Positions 20,941-31,960 are shown, counted from the first letter of the stretch. The stretch is 64,000 nt of DNA from Loripinus fragilis (GCA_964019695.1 OZ026517.1:54243672-54307671), one strand, 5' to 3'. Notes: a model not told the origin generated them from the letters alone. Numbers and translations are program-made.

Positions 20941-20946
20941 TTATTG

Positions 20947-21373
20947 AAGTTGAAAATCCTTTCCCAGTTTCAAATTAATCATGTAGTGATATATATAGTC
21001 AATAAATCATATTTTTGGAATAAATTTTGTCATTTATTACATTACCAAATTGGAATTCAGATTTCATATGATGGATTATTCAAAACATACGGTTTGCTTG
21101 TTACAAATCTGACTGTCAATCTGTTTTGTTCATGTTTATATGTCCTTCCATGATGTTTTGGTTACTCTCTGATTAAACGAAATCGACATGCAAGGCTGAT
21201 ATGGTTGCACTGTACATGCAGGCATATCTGAGAATGGCACCAGATCAGCAAACATGAGCTGTATAATTAGCACTGCATTTGTAACGATCCTTTTATCTGC
21301 ACTCAACTAGTAAAAATATCGGTTGCAGTGGCGACGGACAAACAAGCATGGCCTATAGTGAGGCACCACACCA
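20947..21373. other. Intergenic, nothing recognised
   Basis: No gene or clear repeat is seen. The 74-codon frame is a chance frame in AT-rich DNA. Confidence 0.35.
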
Positions 21374-23057
21374 ATGGGCATGGATGATACTGAGGAACCA
21401 CGCCAGAAGGCAGGGTTCACACAAGAGTTCTGTCAGTCCAAGCTTCCATCTAATACAAAATTTAAAATTCCTCAAATCCAGAAGGAAAGTGTTCTTAAAT
21501 TCTTTTCTAGTGTGGACATAAACAAAGCTACTGGCACTGACATGATAGGACCCTGTTTATTGAAACCTGCTCCCCATCTATAGTTGGCGAAATAACTTTA
21601 TCTGCAACCACAGTATCAATAACTCTATTTTTCCAACAAAGTGGAAAGAAGCAAAGGTTACTTCCCTTCACAAAAGTGGTCCCCATGATGATGCAAATAA
21701 CTATCGGCCTATATCAATTTTACCCATCTTGTCAAAAGTACTAGAAAAACATGTTCATGACAGCCTCTCTGAATATCTTCAAGAATTTAGTCTCCTGCAT
21801 AAAACACAGTCAGGTTTTCGAACACAGCATTCATGTGAAACCGCTCTGATTAATATGATCGATTCCTGGTTGAATGCTATGGATAAAGGTAAAATTATTG
21901 GTGTTGTGTTAGTGGATTTTAAGGAAGCTTTTGATCTTGTGGATCACCAAATTCTCCTAAATGAACTTGATATTTATGGCATAAAGGATGAAGCTTTACT
22001 GTGGTTCAATACCTATCTTACAAATAGAAAACAACAAGTATCAGTAAATAACACTAAGTCTGATTTTAAGCAAATTTCATATGGCGTGCCACAAGGTTCT
22101 ATATTAGGGCCATTGTTGTTTTTACTATTTATTAATGATCTACCATTATACACAGACAACGTGACAACTAATCTCTATGCGGATGACACAGCTTTGTATG
22201 ATATTCAAGATTCTGAGGAACAGATTGAAAATAATCTTCAAATCGCTATCAATAACTTACACATTTGGTGTCAAAACAATGGAATGATACTTAACTCAGC
22301 CAAAACTAAAGTTATGCTTGTTACAACAAATCAGAAAAGACAAAGGCTAAATAATGATAACCTTGATCTAAATTTCAATAACGAACCCCTAACTATGATA
22401 ACAAATAAAAAGATTTTAGGTGTATATGTTGATAATAACTTGACATGGTCTGAACATGTTAAACGCCTTACAAAGAAAATTGCATCAAGCATTTGGCTCT
22501 TGTCAAAAATAAAAAAAATCCTGAACCAAGCTCACAGAGTCCAATTTTACAAATCCTACATCCAACCACATATAGACTTCTGCAACATTGTTTGGGGAAA
22601 CTCATCCGAAACCAATAAACTCAAGATATTAAGACTACAAAAACGAGCATGCAGGGTAATCCTCGATTATAATGTTGATGATATTAATAGGGCCATGAAA
22701 ACTTTGAAGATAATGTCTGTTTATGATCGGTTCTATCTCAGAAAAGCAAAATTTATGTTAAAGGTTTACAACAATTTGACCCCACAATATATTACTGATC
22801 ATTTTACTCTAAGAAACGATGTTTTAGATACAAATGTAAGTCTTAGATCATCTACTGCTGGCTGTTTTGTGCCACCTAAGCCTAGGACAGAATATTTCAA
22901 AAACAGTTTAAGGTGCTCTGGATGTCTGTTGTGGAATGGTCTGCCAGCACATGTAAAAAATGCAGAGACTACAGACACTTTCCACAGCAGATGTATTAAG
23001 TGGATTTTGAATAGTAACAACTAACATTTAAATTTATAATATTTATGCTTGTATTTT
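21374..23057 (+). pseudogene. 5'-truncated non-LTR retrotransposon reverse transcriptase
   Basis: Encodes the RT fingers and palm of a CR1/Rex-type LINE: KATGTDMIGP, NNYRPISILP, QSGFRTQHSCETAL, VLVDFKEAFDLVDH (motif A), GVPQGSILGPLLF (motif B), YADDTALY (motif C) and the C-terminal RLQKRACRVI thumb region. The frame is open from about 21590 to the stop at 23022-23024. Upstream, 21374-21583 is in another frame, so a frameshift lies near 21580. The endonuclease half is absent. The copy cannot move on its own. Confidence 0.88.
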
Positions 23058-23270
23058 AACCCTTTATGTTAATACTGGTAACTCTAAACGGTTACTTTTG
23101 CAAGCAATGAAGTCCCAGATGAAATGCTGCATAATACGGCATCTCATCAGGGTCTGCACTGTTTGCCAAGACAAAAATGATCTCAGAGAAGGAGATGCAA
23201 TAATTTAATCCCGGAAATATTCCTATTTGTGTCAAACCTGATGAATGAATCCATTAGTGCATAAAGGGTT
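23058..23270. mobile_element. MITE with AACCCTTTATG ends
   Basis: AACCCTTTATG at the left mirrors CATAAAGGGTT at the right. The core is a hairpin-family palindrome at about 23107-23165 (CCCAGATGAAATGC / GGCATCTCATCAGGG). It sits directly after the LINE tail. Confidence 0.75.
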
Positions 23271-23343
23271 GAATTTCAATTAAGTCTTCCAACTGGTCTG
23301 CAGTTATAAGTGTTTTGTGGTGGATTGGGTGAATATAATCATA

Positions 23344-23640
23344 GGTGAGAGTTTTCAGGATTATTCCTGAATTCAGGATTTGAGGCTGACTTTCTGTTCT
23401 GTGGAAAGTCAGCCTTAAGATACTGAATTCAGTTGATTATGATAGCTTCTCTGATTTATTTTCAGTTTATCTAAAGACAATCAACATTTAAACTTGAAAT
23501 TGTGATTATATCGAGGGCATTCTGCAAGATTTTAAGATTTGAATTTTTAAAGTTCAGTATTTAAGAAATTATGAACTTTCACCCATGCATAATTGATATG
23601 TAATATCTATATAAAATTTCTTGCATTTGTTCCAGAGGAC
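23344..23640 (+). repeat. Segment homologous to IAP intron 1
   Basis: Blocks such as TTTTCAGTTTATCT-AAGAC, ATTTAAAC-TGAAATTGT, TTTTAAGATTTGA and CACCCATG-ATA occur here and in 3903-4370 in the same order. The BIR3 exon that follows in the IAP gene is absent. Confidence 0.6.
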
Positions 23641-24013
23641 TGGAGTGCATAATATTCTTATGTCCACAAACACTCAGATTTACAGAAACTACAGAACAAA
23701 TCCTATGAGTAACATACCAAATTAAGTTCTGTAATTTATGGACACCATAAATCTTATGGATTCAAAGAATGCAGACCAGTAGACAAATAGTGTGGCCATG
23801 ATCAGATTGCCCAAACGTAGCAACCAGACTGTGTCCACACTGTTTTGCTCATTTGCAAACTTTTCGGTATGAAACCCTTAGGATCGTTATATAGGAGTAT
23901 TCAAACTGTTTACTTATATATTTTGTAATAACTTGTGATAATTGATACTTGTAATCTATTTATTTTTTGTATAAAAACATGTATATTTTATGTACATATG
24001 TATAATGTATATA
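23641..24013. other. Hairpin-family copy and probable LINE 3' UTR
   Basis: About 23786-23850 is a diverged hairpin-family unit. The AT-rich stretch 23900-24013 appears to continue on the far side of the LTR element (28166 onward) into a LINE tail. Confidence 0.45.
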
Positions 24014-25106
24014 TTATGCTCAGAAGTTCGTAGCATAAAAGTTCTATGAGTCTTAACTAAAAATGCACAAAGAACGCCAGCTAATTATAACAATATTTAA
24101 TTTGTAGTTTCTTTTTTTCTTCTTTTCAATAAATCATATGTGCCAACTATCAACCCAAAACAATAATAAGTAAACTTTGTGTTCAAAGTCAGTTCAGTTG
24201 GTTATCCAACTACGCAAGGAAGGAAGTCCGTTCCTGATAATTTCCTAAAAACTAGTAAAATATCCACTTTAAATTGGTACTCCAAAAACTAAATTTTGAC
24301 TGACAGTATTGCGTTGGTTTTCCAAACTAAAACTTTGAGAGGTGGAAAGTCCTGTCCTACTCGTACAGTGTGCTTTTTCTCAATATTTTTTTTTTTTTTT
24401 GGTCTGCCCAGTATGGCATATCAAATCAAAACTTTTGAGTAGGCATTTATCACCTTTCATCTTTGAAGTAAAAACAAGTCAATTGATTTGTTTTGAAAAC
24501 ATCTCATTTCTTGGCTGTGGTCATCAAGCATAACAATACCTGTTAAATATGTTTGGACAAGAAACCTGTTAAGAGTCCGATTTTCAGTCTTAAGGGCTAA
24601 TTGACCAGTAATATTAATTTCCAAACTGCTTACATCCTATTTTTGAGAAATATGGATTATAAAAAGTTTTAGCAGATTTGATAGCAGACAAAGACCACAA
24701 ACAAAAAGTAAGAATGTTCTCACTGGCTTACGAAAGCCAAATTAATTATTTAAGAAAACTTATTAATTGACACTAAATATATACTTCCTAAAATGGCCTA
24801 TATTGATTAGCCCTTTTCCTGCTGAATATTTTTTTATATTCTATATTCCCCTTTAATTTGTATCCGGTTAACACGCATCAATTCATTTTGTAAGCATGTA
24901 ATACAATTAGAGTGGAAAGCAGCACAGATCCTGATCAGATGGCTTCATCAGAAGCCAGCTGTTCTGGATCTACAGTGTTTTTAAATACGGATAATTGCAG
25001 GTTCAGCAGGACCAGGATTATTCTATGAAAGAAAGCATTAAAAACCCTCAAAATGATAATCATAAATATTTAAGTATTTTGCATGCGAAATTCGCAGCAT
25101 AATATC
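24014..25106 (-). repeat. LTR (3' LTR in element orientation)
   Basis: Begins TTATGCTCAGAAGTTCG and ends TTCGCAGCATAATATC on the plus strand, with inverted tips GCATAAT/ATTATGC. It contains a hairpin-family unit at about 24910-25000. Confidence 0.88.
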
Positions 25107-25119
25107 TCTCCCCTACTTT
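25107..25119 (-). promoter_or_regulatory. Polypurine tract
   Basis: The minus strand reads AAAGTAGGGGAGA directly against the 3' LTR, the expected position and composition of the plus-strand primer. Confidence 0.65.
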
Positions 25120-25184
25120 GTTGATTTTGGCCCCCAAAATTAAAATGAAACAATATTATACAACTTTTTTGATGCTGTAAGTAT

Positions 25185-25790
25185 AACAAACAGTGTAGAT
25201 CCTGTGGAGAAGCCGCAAAATGCAAACTCTCATCAGGCTCTAACCTGTTTACTAAGATACATCTTCACCGATAAACAAAATTTTAGAATGCTACCTGTAA
25301 AACAATCTATATGATAATGGATTTCTAATTATTAATCTCTCTATATTTGAAATATTTACAACCAGTGTAGACCCAGACGAGATGCCACTAAATGTAGCCT
25401 CCCGTCAGGCTCTAACCTGTTTGATATGGTACATTTCCACTGACAAAAAGCATTTTTAACTAATTGTAATTCTAACCAATCTATATGATGATATCAATCT
25501 CTCTATACGGAAATATTTACAACCAGTGTAGACCCAGACGAGTTGCCACTAAATGTAGCCTCTCGTCAGGCTCTAACCTGTTTGATATGATACATTTCCA
25601 CAGACAAAAAAAAACATTTCTAACTTATAATTCTAACCAATCTATATGATGGTGGATTACTCAACATTAATTTCTCTATATTGGAAATATTTACAAACAG
25701 TGTAGATCCAGATGAGATGCCACTAATTGTAGCCTCTCATCAGAATCTTGCCTGTTTGTTACGGTGAATTTGATAATTGGAGTCAGAAAT
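25185..25790. repeat. Array of four hairpin-family units inside the LTR element
   Basis: Units at about 25190, 25366, 25522 and 25697 each carry AACCAGTGTAGACCCAGA or a close variant, a GATGCCACTAA...GCCTC core and CAGGCTCTAACCTGTTTG, then ACCAATCTATATGAT. The spacing is 155-176 bp. The array lies between gag and the 3' LTR. Confidence 0.8.
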
Positions 25791-25875
25791 ATTTATTTAT
25801 GAATAATTGTAACGCACAATCCAAACTTTATGGTAACATATTTTTTTTCCAGTATAGAAGTAATTAAAATACTAA

Positions 25876-26976
25876 TTAGAAGCCAAGTTCGTCATAGCGT
25901 AATTTCAAGCAAGTATGGGATAGATGCCCCTTAACACCACAGTATGCGCAGTTCATATCTATGGCTAGACAGGTTTTAGGGTCAGGACAGGCATTTGGTC
26001 TGGCACCACATCCTCTGCACACTTGTTTACAATTTATTGTGTGGTGCCCTTTCTTCGAGCATTTGCCACACTTAAAGTTCCTTGCAGGGCATTGTGATGG
26101 TTGATGCGACTCTATGCTACCGCATCTCTGACATCCTGGATCTAGGTTAGCACCGCAAAATGTTGGTCTTGGCCGATTGTTAGCTGCTGCAGACGCCTTT
26201 CTCGCACTGGCGCCCATATCTTGATGTGCGCTAGTCTTTAACTGTGACAAGTTCTTTGTGATTAAGGGTACATACTCATTATGAGATGGCTGTGATTTTG
26301 ATTCTGACAGTTCACTCTTTAAATGCTTGATTTCGCTTTTTAGTTCATTGACTTTCTGATTATGTTCTTTTTCAATGTATTTGCATCTTTCTAATTCCTT
26401 ATCCGCTGTTTGAGATATTTGTTCCCTAAATTTTGAATATTCCATTTGTACATCCAGATGTAGTTGTTTTTCTAACGAAAGTGCATTAATTAATTTTATT
26501 TGCTCATTGTCAAGCATATTTGTTGTTTCTCGTTCTTCTGCGAATAAACGTTGTAAATTCAATTTCTCACATTCGTTGGTTTTCACTTTTTCAGTCAATA
26601 GCCTAATATTTTCCGTTAATTCCAAAATTAAAACATTTAATCTATTATTCTCATCCTGCAATTCCTTCAATTCTGAATTATTTAATCGTCCTGGTTTTAA
26701 CGATTGAGTTGGGACTGGTTTGGAAATCATTGAACGAATTTCGTCATTGTCCAGTGTAGAATATGGAAAAATATCACATACCTTCTTTCGTTCACTAAAT
26801 CGTTTCATCCGATCAAAGTCACGTTGTTGTTGCTTCCTAGTTTTCACTTTTCTGTAAGATTCCTTGCTTGAAGTTTGATGACAGTTTATAGGTGGAAGAG
26901 TCAAATATAAAACTACTGGCAACACATTATTAGTCCACCTTGGGTAATTTGAGTTTCTAACATACCGGCGTTCCAT
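25876..26976 (-). CDS. Gag-like zinc-knuckle protein of the LTR element
   Basis: 366 residues. The N-terminus is basic (RKVKTRKQQQRDFDRMKRF), a motif style common ahead of retroelement nucleocapsids. Residues about 90-230 form a long heptad-rich coiled coil (SELKELQDENNRLNVLILEL onward). The C-terminal third has cysteine clusters: CGKCSKKGHHTINC and CAYCGVKGHLSHTC fit CX2CX4HX4C, and two more clusters lack a full set. The role would be RNA binding and particle assembly. The start ATG lies about 75 nt past the primer-binding site with G at -3 and +4. The frame is intact. Confidence 0.82.
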   Translation of the reverse strand: MERRYVRNSNYPRWTNNVLPVVLYLTLPPINCHQTSSKESYRKVKTRKQQQRDFDRMKRFSERKKVCDIFPYSTLDNDEIRSMISKPVPTQSLKPGRLNNSELKELQDENNRLNVLILELTENIRLLTEKVKTNECEKLNLQRLFAEERETTNMLDNEQIKLINALSLEKQLHLDVQMEYSKFREQISQTADKELERCKYIEKEHNQKVNELKSEIKHLKSELSESKSQPSHNEYVPLITKNLSQLKTSAHQDMGASARKASAAANNRPRPTFCGANLDPGCQRCGSIESHQPSQCPARNFKCGKCSKKGHHTINCKQVCRGCGARPNACPDPKTCLAIDMNCAYCGVKGHLSHTCLKLRYDELGF

Positions 26977-27050
26977 CGCACTGAAAGTTCTATGACAGTT
27001 TAAGGGAATCTCGCTTGGCTGCTTTTATCGAGGTACCTTAAGTTCACGTA

Positions 27051-27069
27051 CCGCTTTGTTACCCCACCA
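27051..27069 (-). promoter_or_regulatory. Candidate tRNA primer-binding site
   Basis: The minus strand reads TGGTGGGGTAACAAAGCGG four bases inside the 5' LTR. It starts with TGG, the complement of a tRNA CCA end. The tRNA is not identified. Confidence 0.6.
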
Positions 27070-27073
27070 AATA

Positions 27074-28165
27074 TTATGCTCAGAATTTGTTGGCATAAAA
27101 GTTCAATGAGTCTTAACTAAAAATGCACAAAGAACGCCAGCTAATTATAACAATATTTAATTTGTAGTTTCTTTTTTTCTTCTTTTCAATAAATCATATG
27201 TGCCAACTATCAACCCAAAACAATAATAAGTAAACTTTGTGTTCAAAGTCAGTTCAGTTGGTTATCCAACTACGCAAGGAAGGAAGTCCGTTCCTGATAA
27301 TTTCCTAAAAACTAGTAAAATATCCACTTTAAATTGGTACTCCAAAAACTAAATTTTGACTGACAGTATTGCGTTGGTTTTCCAAACTAAAACTTTGAGA
27401 GGTGGAAAGTCCTGTCCTACTCGTACAGTGTGCTTTTTCTCAATATTTTTTTTTTTTTTTGGTCTGCCCAGTATGGCATATCAAATCAAAACTTTTGAGT
27501 AGGCATTTATCACCTTTCATCTTTGAAGTAAAAACAAGTCAATTGATTTGTTTTGAAAACATCTCATTTCTTGGCTGTGGTCATCAAGCATAACAATACC
27601 TGTTAAATATGTTTGGACAAGAAACCTGTTAAGAGTCCGATTTTCAGTCTTAAGGGCTAATTGACCAGTAATATTAATTTCCAAACTGCTTACATCCTAT
27701 TTTTGAGAAATATGGATTATAAAAAGTTTTAGCAGATTTGATAGCAGACAAAGACCACAAACAAAAAGTAAGAATGTTCTCACTGGCTTACGAAAGCCAA
27801 ATTAATTATTTAAGAAAACTTATTAATTGACACTAAATATATACTTCCTAAAATGGCCTATATTGATTAGCCCTTTTCCTGCTGAATATTTTTTATATTC
27901 TATATTCCCCTTTAATTTGTATCCGGTTAACACGCATCAATTCATTTTGTAAGCATGTAATACAATTAGAGTGGAAAGCAGCACAGATCCTGATCAGAAG
28001 GCTTCATCAGAAGCCAGCTGTTCTGGATCTACAGTGTTTTTAAATACGGATAATTGCAGGTTCAGCAGGACCAGGATTATTCTATGAAAGAAAGCATTAA
28101 AAACCCTCAAAATGATAATCATAAATATTTAAGTATTTTGCATGCGAAATTCGCAGCATAATATC
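27074..28165 (-). repeat. LTR (5' LTR in element orientation)
   Basis: Nearly identical to 24014-25106. Differences cluster in the first ~35 bases (AGAATTTGTTGG against AGAAGTTCGTAG, plus one base further on). Elsewhere only a one-base T-run difference and about one substitution are apparent. Confidence 0.88.
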
Positions 28166-28282
28166 TATACCATTATAGAGGGCCTCATGGAAGATTAGCT
28201 GTTACACTGTGCTCGTTTGTATTTGCTAAATGTTGTAACCCTCTTTAAATAAAGTCTTTACTTAATTACTTACTTACTTACA
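28166..28282 (+). mobile_element. LINE 3' tail with TTAC repeats
   Basis: Ends AATAAAGTCTTTACTTAATT followed by ACTTACTTACTTAC, the A/T-rich short-repeat tail style of CR1/L2-type LINEs. The LTR element seems to have inserted into it. Confidence 0.6.
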
Positions 28283-28684
28283 ACACTAGCAAGCATGCAG
28301 TATTGAGTGGTAAAAGATTAGCAGGCATACTGATATAGCGACAACGGTCCAGCAAGTACCCATCTTGCACAGCAAACAGCAGTGGTGTTTGTAGAAGTTA
28401 CAGTAGGCCAGAAGACATATTTGTTGCAGCTGCAGAGACATAGCCATGGAGTAGCGCGGGACGAGCAGGCATGTACATGTATGTTGCATTGACAACGTAG
28501 CAATAGTCTTGCCAATTGAAGTTCCACAGTGTAAGCTGGTATGTCTGATGGAAGGGCATCGGTCAAGTAGCTTTTCTCTTTAATTTTCAATGGACTAGGA
28601 GGCATGTCCGATTGAATGATACCAAGTCCACAGGTATATATTTTGAAGTTTCACTGAACGGCACCCATGTATTGCCACTAGGCC
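28283..28684. other. Intergenic, possibly degenerate minisatellite
   Basis: Contains AGCAGGCATAC and GAGCAGGCATGTACATGTAT fragments like the arrays that follow, but no clean period. No gene is seen. Confidence 0.35.
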
Positions 28685-29046
28685 ATCACATCAGACATCC
28701 TTACCATCACGCATGTTAATTATGTGGTTCTGAAACAGCACATATGCCTGTTACCGAGACGCAGGACCTGCACTCGTGTGTGTATGTTACAATTGCACCT
28801 GACTAACAGGAGTGCTAGGTACTCATGCGTTGGATCAGTGTACATGTCTGTTATACTTTTACCAGATCACATCAGACATCCTTACCATCACGCATGTTTA
28901 TTATGTGGTTCTGAAACAGCACATATGCCTGTTACCGAGACGCAGGACCTGCACTCATGTGTGTATGTTACAATCGCACCTGACTAACAGGAGTGCTAGG
29001 TACTCATGCGATGGATCAGTTTTCATGTCTGTTATACTTTTACCAG
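28685..29046. repeat. Tandem duplication, 2 x 181 bp
   Basis: ACATCAGACATCCTTACCAT occurs at 28688 and 28869. The two units share over 95% of bases through GTCTGTTATACTTTTACCAG. Each contains CACCTGACTAACAGGAGTG, a relative of the 32-bp minisatellite unit. Confidence 0.85.
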
Positions 29047-29329
29047 ACGACCAGCGCAGCCATTATTGTCACAGGGTCAGTAGACATCTTTACCATAACG
29101 AATGTTTGATCACGTGGCATAGAACCAGCACACATTTCTGAAACCAAGACCCAGGCCAGCAGTTATGTCTGACCTCTTGAGGGTAGCCATTAGATCATTT
29201 TCCAATAATTGACATGTTTGTGCACATGCTAATAAAAGATCTAATACTTAAAAGATCGCCTATGGGAAAACCCATTATAACTAATTGCTAAACTTTTCCC
29301 CTCAGTATATGTTACACTTGCCTCAGACC

Positions 29330-29840
29330 TGCAGTCATGTCTCCTATGCTTGTACCCGACCAACTGGCTAGTAAGTACAATTGCACCAGACCATCAGGCA
29401 TGTATGTTACAGTTGCACCTGACCAGCAGTCATGTCTTTATATATGTTGCATACTATCAGCATGCATGCCTGTTACAGAATTGTCTTATCAGCATCCATG
29501 TATGTGTTATTTGCACCCAACCATCAGCAATGGCTGTAACAATTGCTCCGACCATTTGTCATGTCTTTAACAGTTGCACCTAACCAGCAGTCAAGTCTGT
29601 TTTAAACTTGCGACTAACGCATGCATGTCTGATACATTTGCACCGGACCAGTACTAGTATTAATATTTGTTATAGCAATATTCAACCATATGTGTTTTCT
29701 GTTGCACTTGCACCAGCCCAGTATAGTAGTAATGGTTGTTACAACTACACCGGTCCAACAGGCCTGTATTTTACAGTTTCTCCCAAGCAGCAGGAATGTC
29801 TTTTAATGATTACACCCAATCAGCAGTCATGACTGCAGCA
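29330..29840. repeat. Degenerate ~32-bp minisatellite
   Basis: About 14 units with the pattern TTGCACC-GACCAGCAG followed by TCATGTCTGTTACAG, each 27-44 bp. The open frames here are by-products of the repeat. Confidence 0.75.
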
Positions 29841-30150
29841 TGCAGATACATCCATCAATCGTTTTTTGTTGTTGATACACTGCACTCCATAAGTAAGTAG
29901 TATTTTCCCTCTTTTTTGGTAATTTTAATTTTTAGCAATCCAACCATAAACCACTTTTAAGCTGATTTTTCCCGCATATTGATTTTAAAAAAGATGTGTA
30001 CTTTGAGCAAGCACTCTGCCGCAGGAGTTTTCGGTGATTTCGTTCGATCAGTATGCCCTGACATTTATCACTTCATTATTTTTTGACAGAATATTTGCCC
30101 AAAGTAGGAATTTTAATGAGAATAATATGATATTAAGGTATTATCAGATC
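29841..30150. other. Intergenic, nothing recognised
   Basis: AT-rich with no repeat or gene seen. Confidence 0.35.
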
Positions 30151-30154
30151 CGGC

Positions 30155-31060
30155 TAAAAGTGGTCTTATCTATTGATGAGATGGTAGGGGCCTGATGCTT
30201 TGGCTGTTTGTCGGGCCCACCGGGGATCACCTGTTGGATTTCTTTTGCTCTGGTATGGAGTTTTATTTACTGTTGAGTCCTTATCTTTGCTTTATCTCCT
30301 TGTTATATATTGATTTATATGTTTTAGGAGATGATGCATTGATAAGTTAGGGGTCTTTCATTCAAACCAAATATCTATGTGTCTTGATCCACATCTGAAT
30401 TAAGGGTGAGGTTGTCGCGCCATTAAACAGGTTTAAGCCTTCCAGTAAAATATTTTACTGACCATTCCATGGCGGTACTTCTTTTGTGGATCTTTTATGT
30501 TTTTGTTCTGTCGTGTGTTTGCTATGTCTTTGTTTGTTTTGTTTGTTTTGTTGCTTTACGTCCCAAGTCAACAGCTATGGTCATGGCGGGACGGTCAGTT
30601 CTCCTAACCACACTTTTTCCTGGGCAAGCTTGAACATGCAGTTAACCAGTACTTCGTGCACATACTTTCGCTTGTAACTGATAACATCCCTTCTTGAATG
30701 ATTCAGCGGAAGGGAGGAGAATGACCGTAGAAATTATTTCATGATCAATCTCCACAAAAGTATGGGACCGGGCCGGGATCGAACTCACGACCCCTGGATC
30801 TGCAGTCAGACTTGCATCTGTTGCCAGACACGTTACCGACTGCGCTACGCGGCCCGGTGCTATGTCTTTGTGCACGTCTGTTTATATGTGTTTTGTGGTC
30901 ACCTGCTGGGAAAGGGCTGACCTCTTGGCTCTCGTTTGTGGTGTCTAACTTTGAGTTTGTCACTTTCCCATTGGTATCCTGGGTCGGGTGTGGTACTTGA
31001 TTGTATCGATTCCTGATCTTTGCACCCTTACTTACTTTGAAAGTCGTGCATGGATTGATG
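30155..31060 (-). repeat. Unclassified dispersed repeat, copy 2, split by a SINE
   Basis: The minus strand matches 16865-17165: GATCAGGAATCGATACAATC, GGGAAAGTGACAAA, CGAGAGCCAAGAGGTCAGCC and GGTCAGTAAAATATTTTACT. A SINE sits at 30533-30858. Confidence 0.7.
30533..30858 (-). mobile_element. SINE family 2, full length, reverse orientation, with TSD
   Basis: Begins with the inverted tail (TTGCTTTACGTCCCAAGTC) and ends with the inverted head (CGACTGCGCTACGCGGCCCG). The 12-bp duplication GCTATGTCTTTG lies at 30521-30532 and 30859-30870. Confidence 0.88.
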
Positions 31061-31164
31061 AACAAAGACCAAAAAAATACATTACCATTACGTAAATCAG
31101 TCTGTTATTTTTATCCAGTGTAGTGTATCATAATAAAACCCATGGGATTCCACACCCTGCTATT

Positions 31165-31960
31165 TCTGCTATCTTGGACGTCATCTTAAATATTTACAGC
31201 GCTGAAAAACAACAACAACATGCCAGTCAAATTTTCCGATTACAACTGCTGTTGAAAACTATCAGAAATAAATATTATTAACATATTCTGATTTCAGGTT
31301 GAATTTAGCTTTAAAGTGGCTGCCATCTTGGAGGGTCTGGTATTCACTATTCATTAAAAATTAGCCTATTATATACCACATTTAAATTTTCGGTAATGCA
31401 TTAAAATAAGATCCATAGCTCATTAAAATCTTATTATTCACTATTCATTATTTTTTCTAGAATTATTCATTATTTTTTAGGCACTCATTATTCACTATTC
31501 ATTTTTTTTGGCTCATTATTCACTATTCATTATTAAAAAGGACCATTATTCACTAATCATTATACATCATCCAGACCCTCATCTTGGACACCATCGTAAT
31601 TTGAACCAAACCAATGTTACATTTTAATATTTGTATTATTTAGAATTTCAACAGCCATAAAAAAGTCTAGATAAAAATGATTTTATTGCATTTTTGGCCA
31701 GATATGTCTTGGGGGATTAAAGGATGGCCATCTTGGATGCCATCTTTAATATTTCTATTTTCTGAATCAAAACAATGTTCCATTTCATATATCTATATCA
31801 TTGATCCTCTAAACATTCATAAAAAGTCAAAATTAAAGCGCTTTTTATCGAACCTGTTGGTCAGACAGGTGTTAGGAGCCTAACTGACGGCAATCTTGGA
31901 TGCAATCGTTAATATTTCAAAACGCTCAATGATGCCAATGTGGCATCAGTTGAATTCATC
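31165..31960 (+). repeat. ~155-bp degenerate tandem repeat, four units
   Basis: A block like CCATCTTGGATGCCATCTTT followed by AATATTT recurs at about 31167, 31322, 31726 and 31888. After removing the 248-bp MITE in unit two the spacing is about 150-165 bp. Confidence 0.7.
31332..31579. mobile_element. hAT-like MITE with simple-sequence core, copy 1
   Basis: Ends AGGGTCTGG and CCAGACCCT are inverted. The 8-bp duplication CATCTTGG lies at 31324-31331 and 31580-31587. The core is made of ATTCACTATTCATTA-type short repeats. An 8-bp duplication fits hAT, but no transposase is present. Confidence 0.85.

Larger units (their letters stand above)
24014..28165 (-). mobile_element. Gag-only LTR retrotransposon
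   Basis: Two direct repeats of about 1093 bp (24014-25106 and 27074-28165) flank a 2-kb interior. In minus-strand orientation a primer-binding-site-like TGGTGGGGTAACAAAGC lies just inside the first LTR, a purine run just before the second, and one gag-like gene between. No protease, reverse transcriptase, RNase H or integrase is present, so mobilisation would need enzymes from elsewhere. TATA flanks both sides, a weak 4-bp target duplication. The LTRs are nearly identical, indicating recent insertion. Confidence 0.88.

Noticed and set aside
28724..29832. Several 70-110 codon frames
   Set aside because: They follow the minisatellite period in several frames at once and have no independent coding signal.
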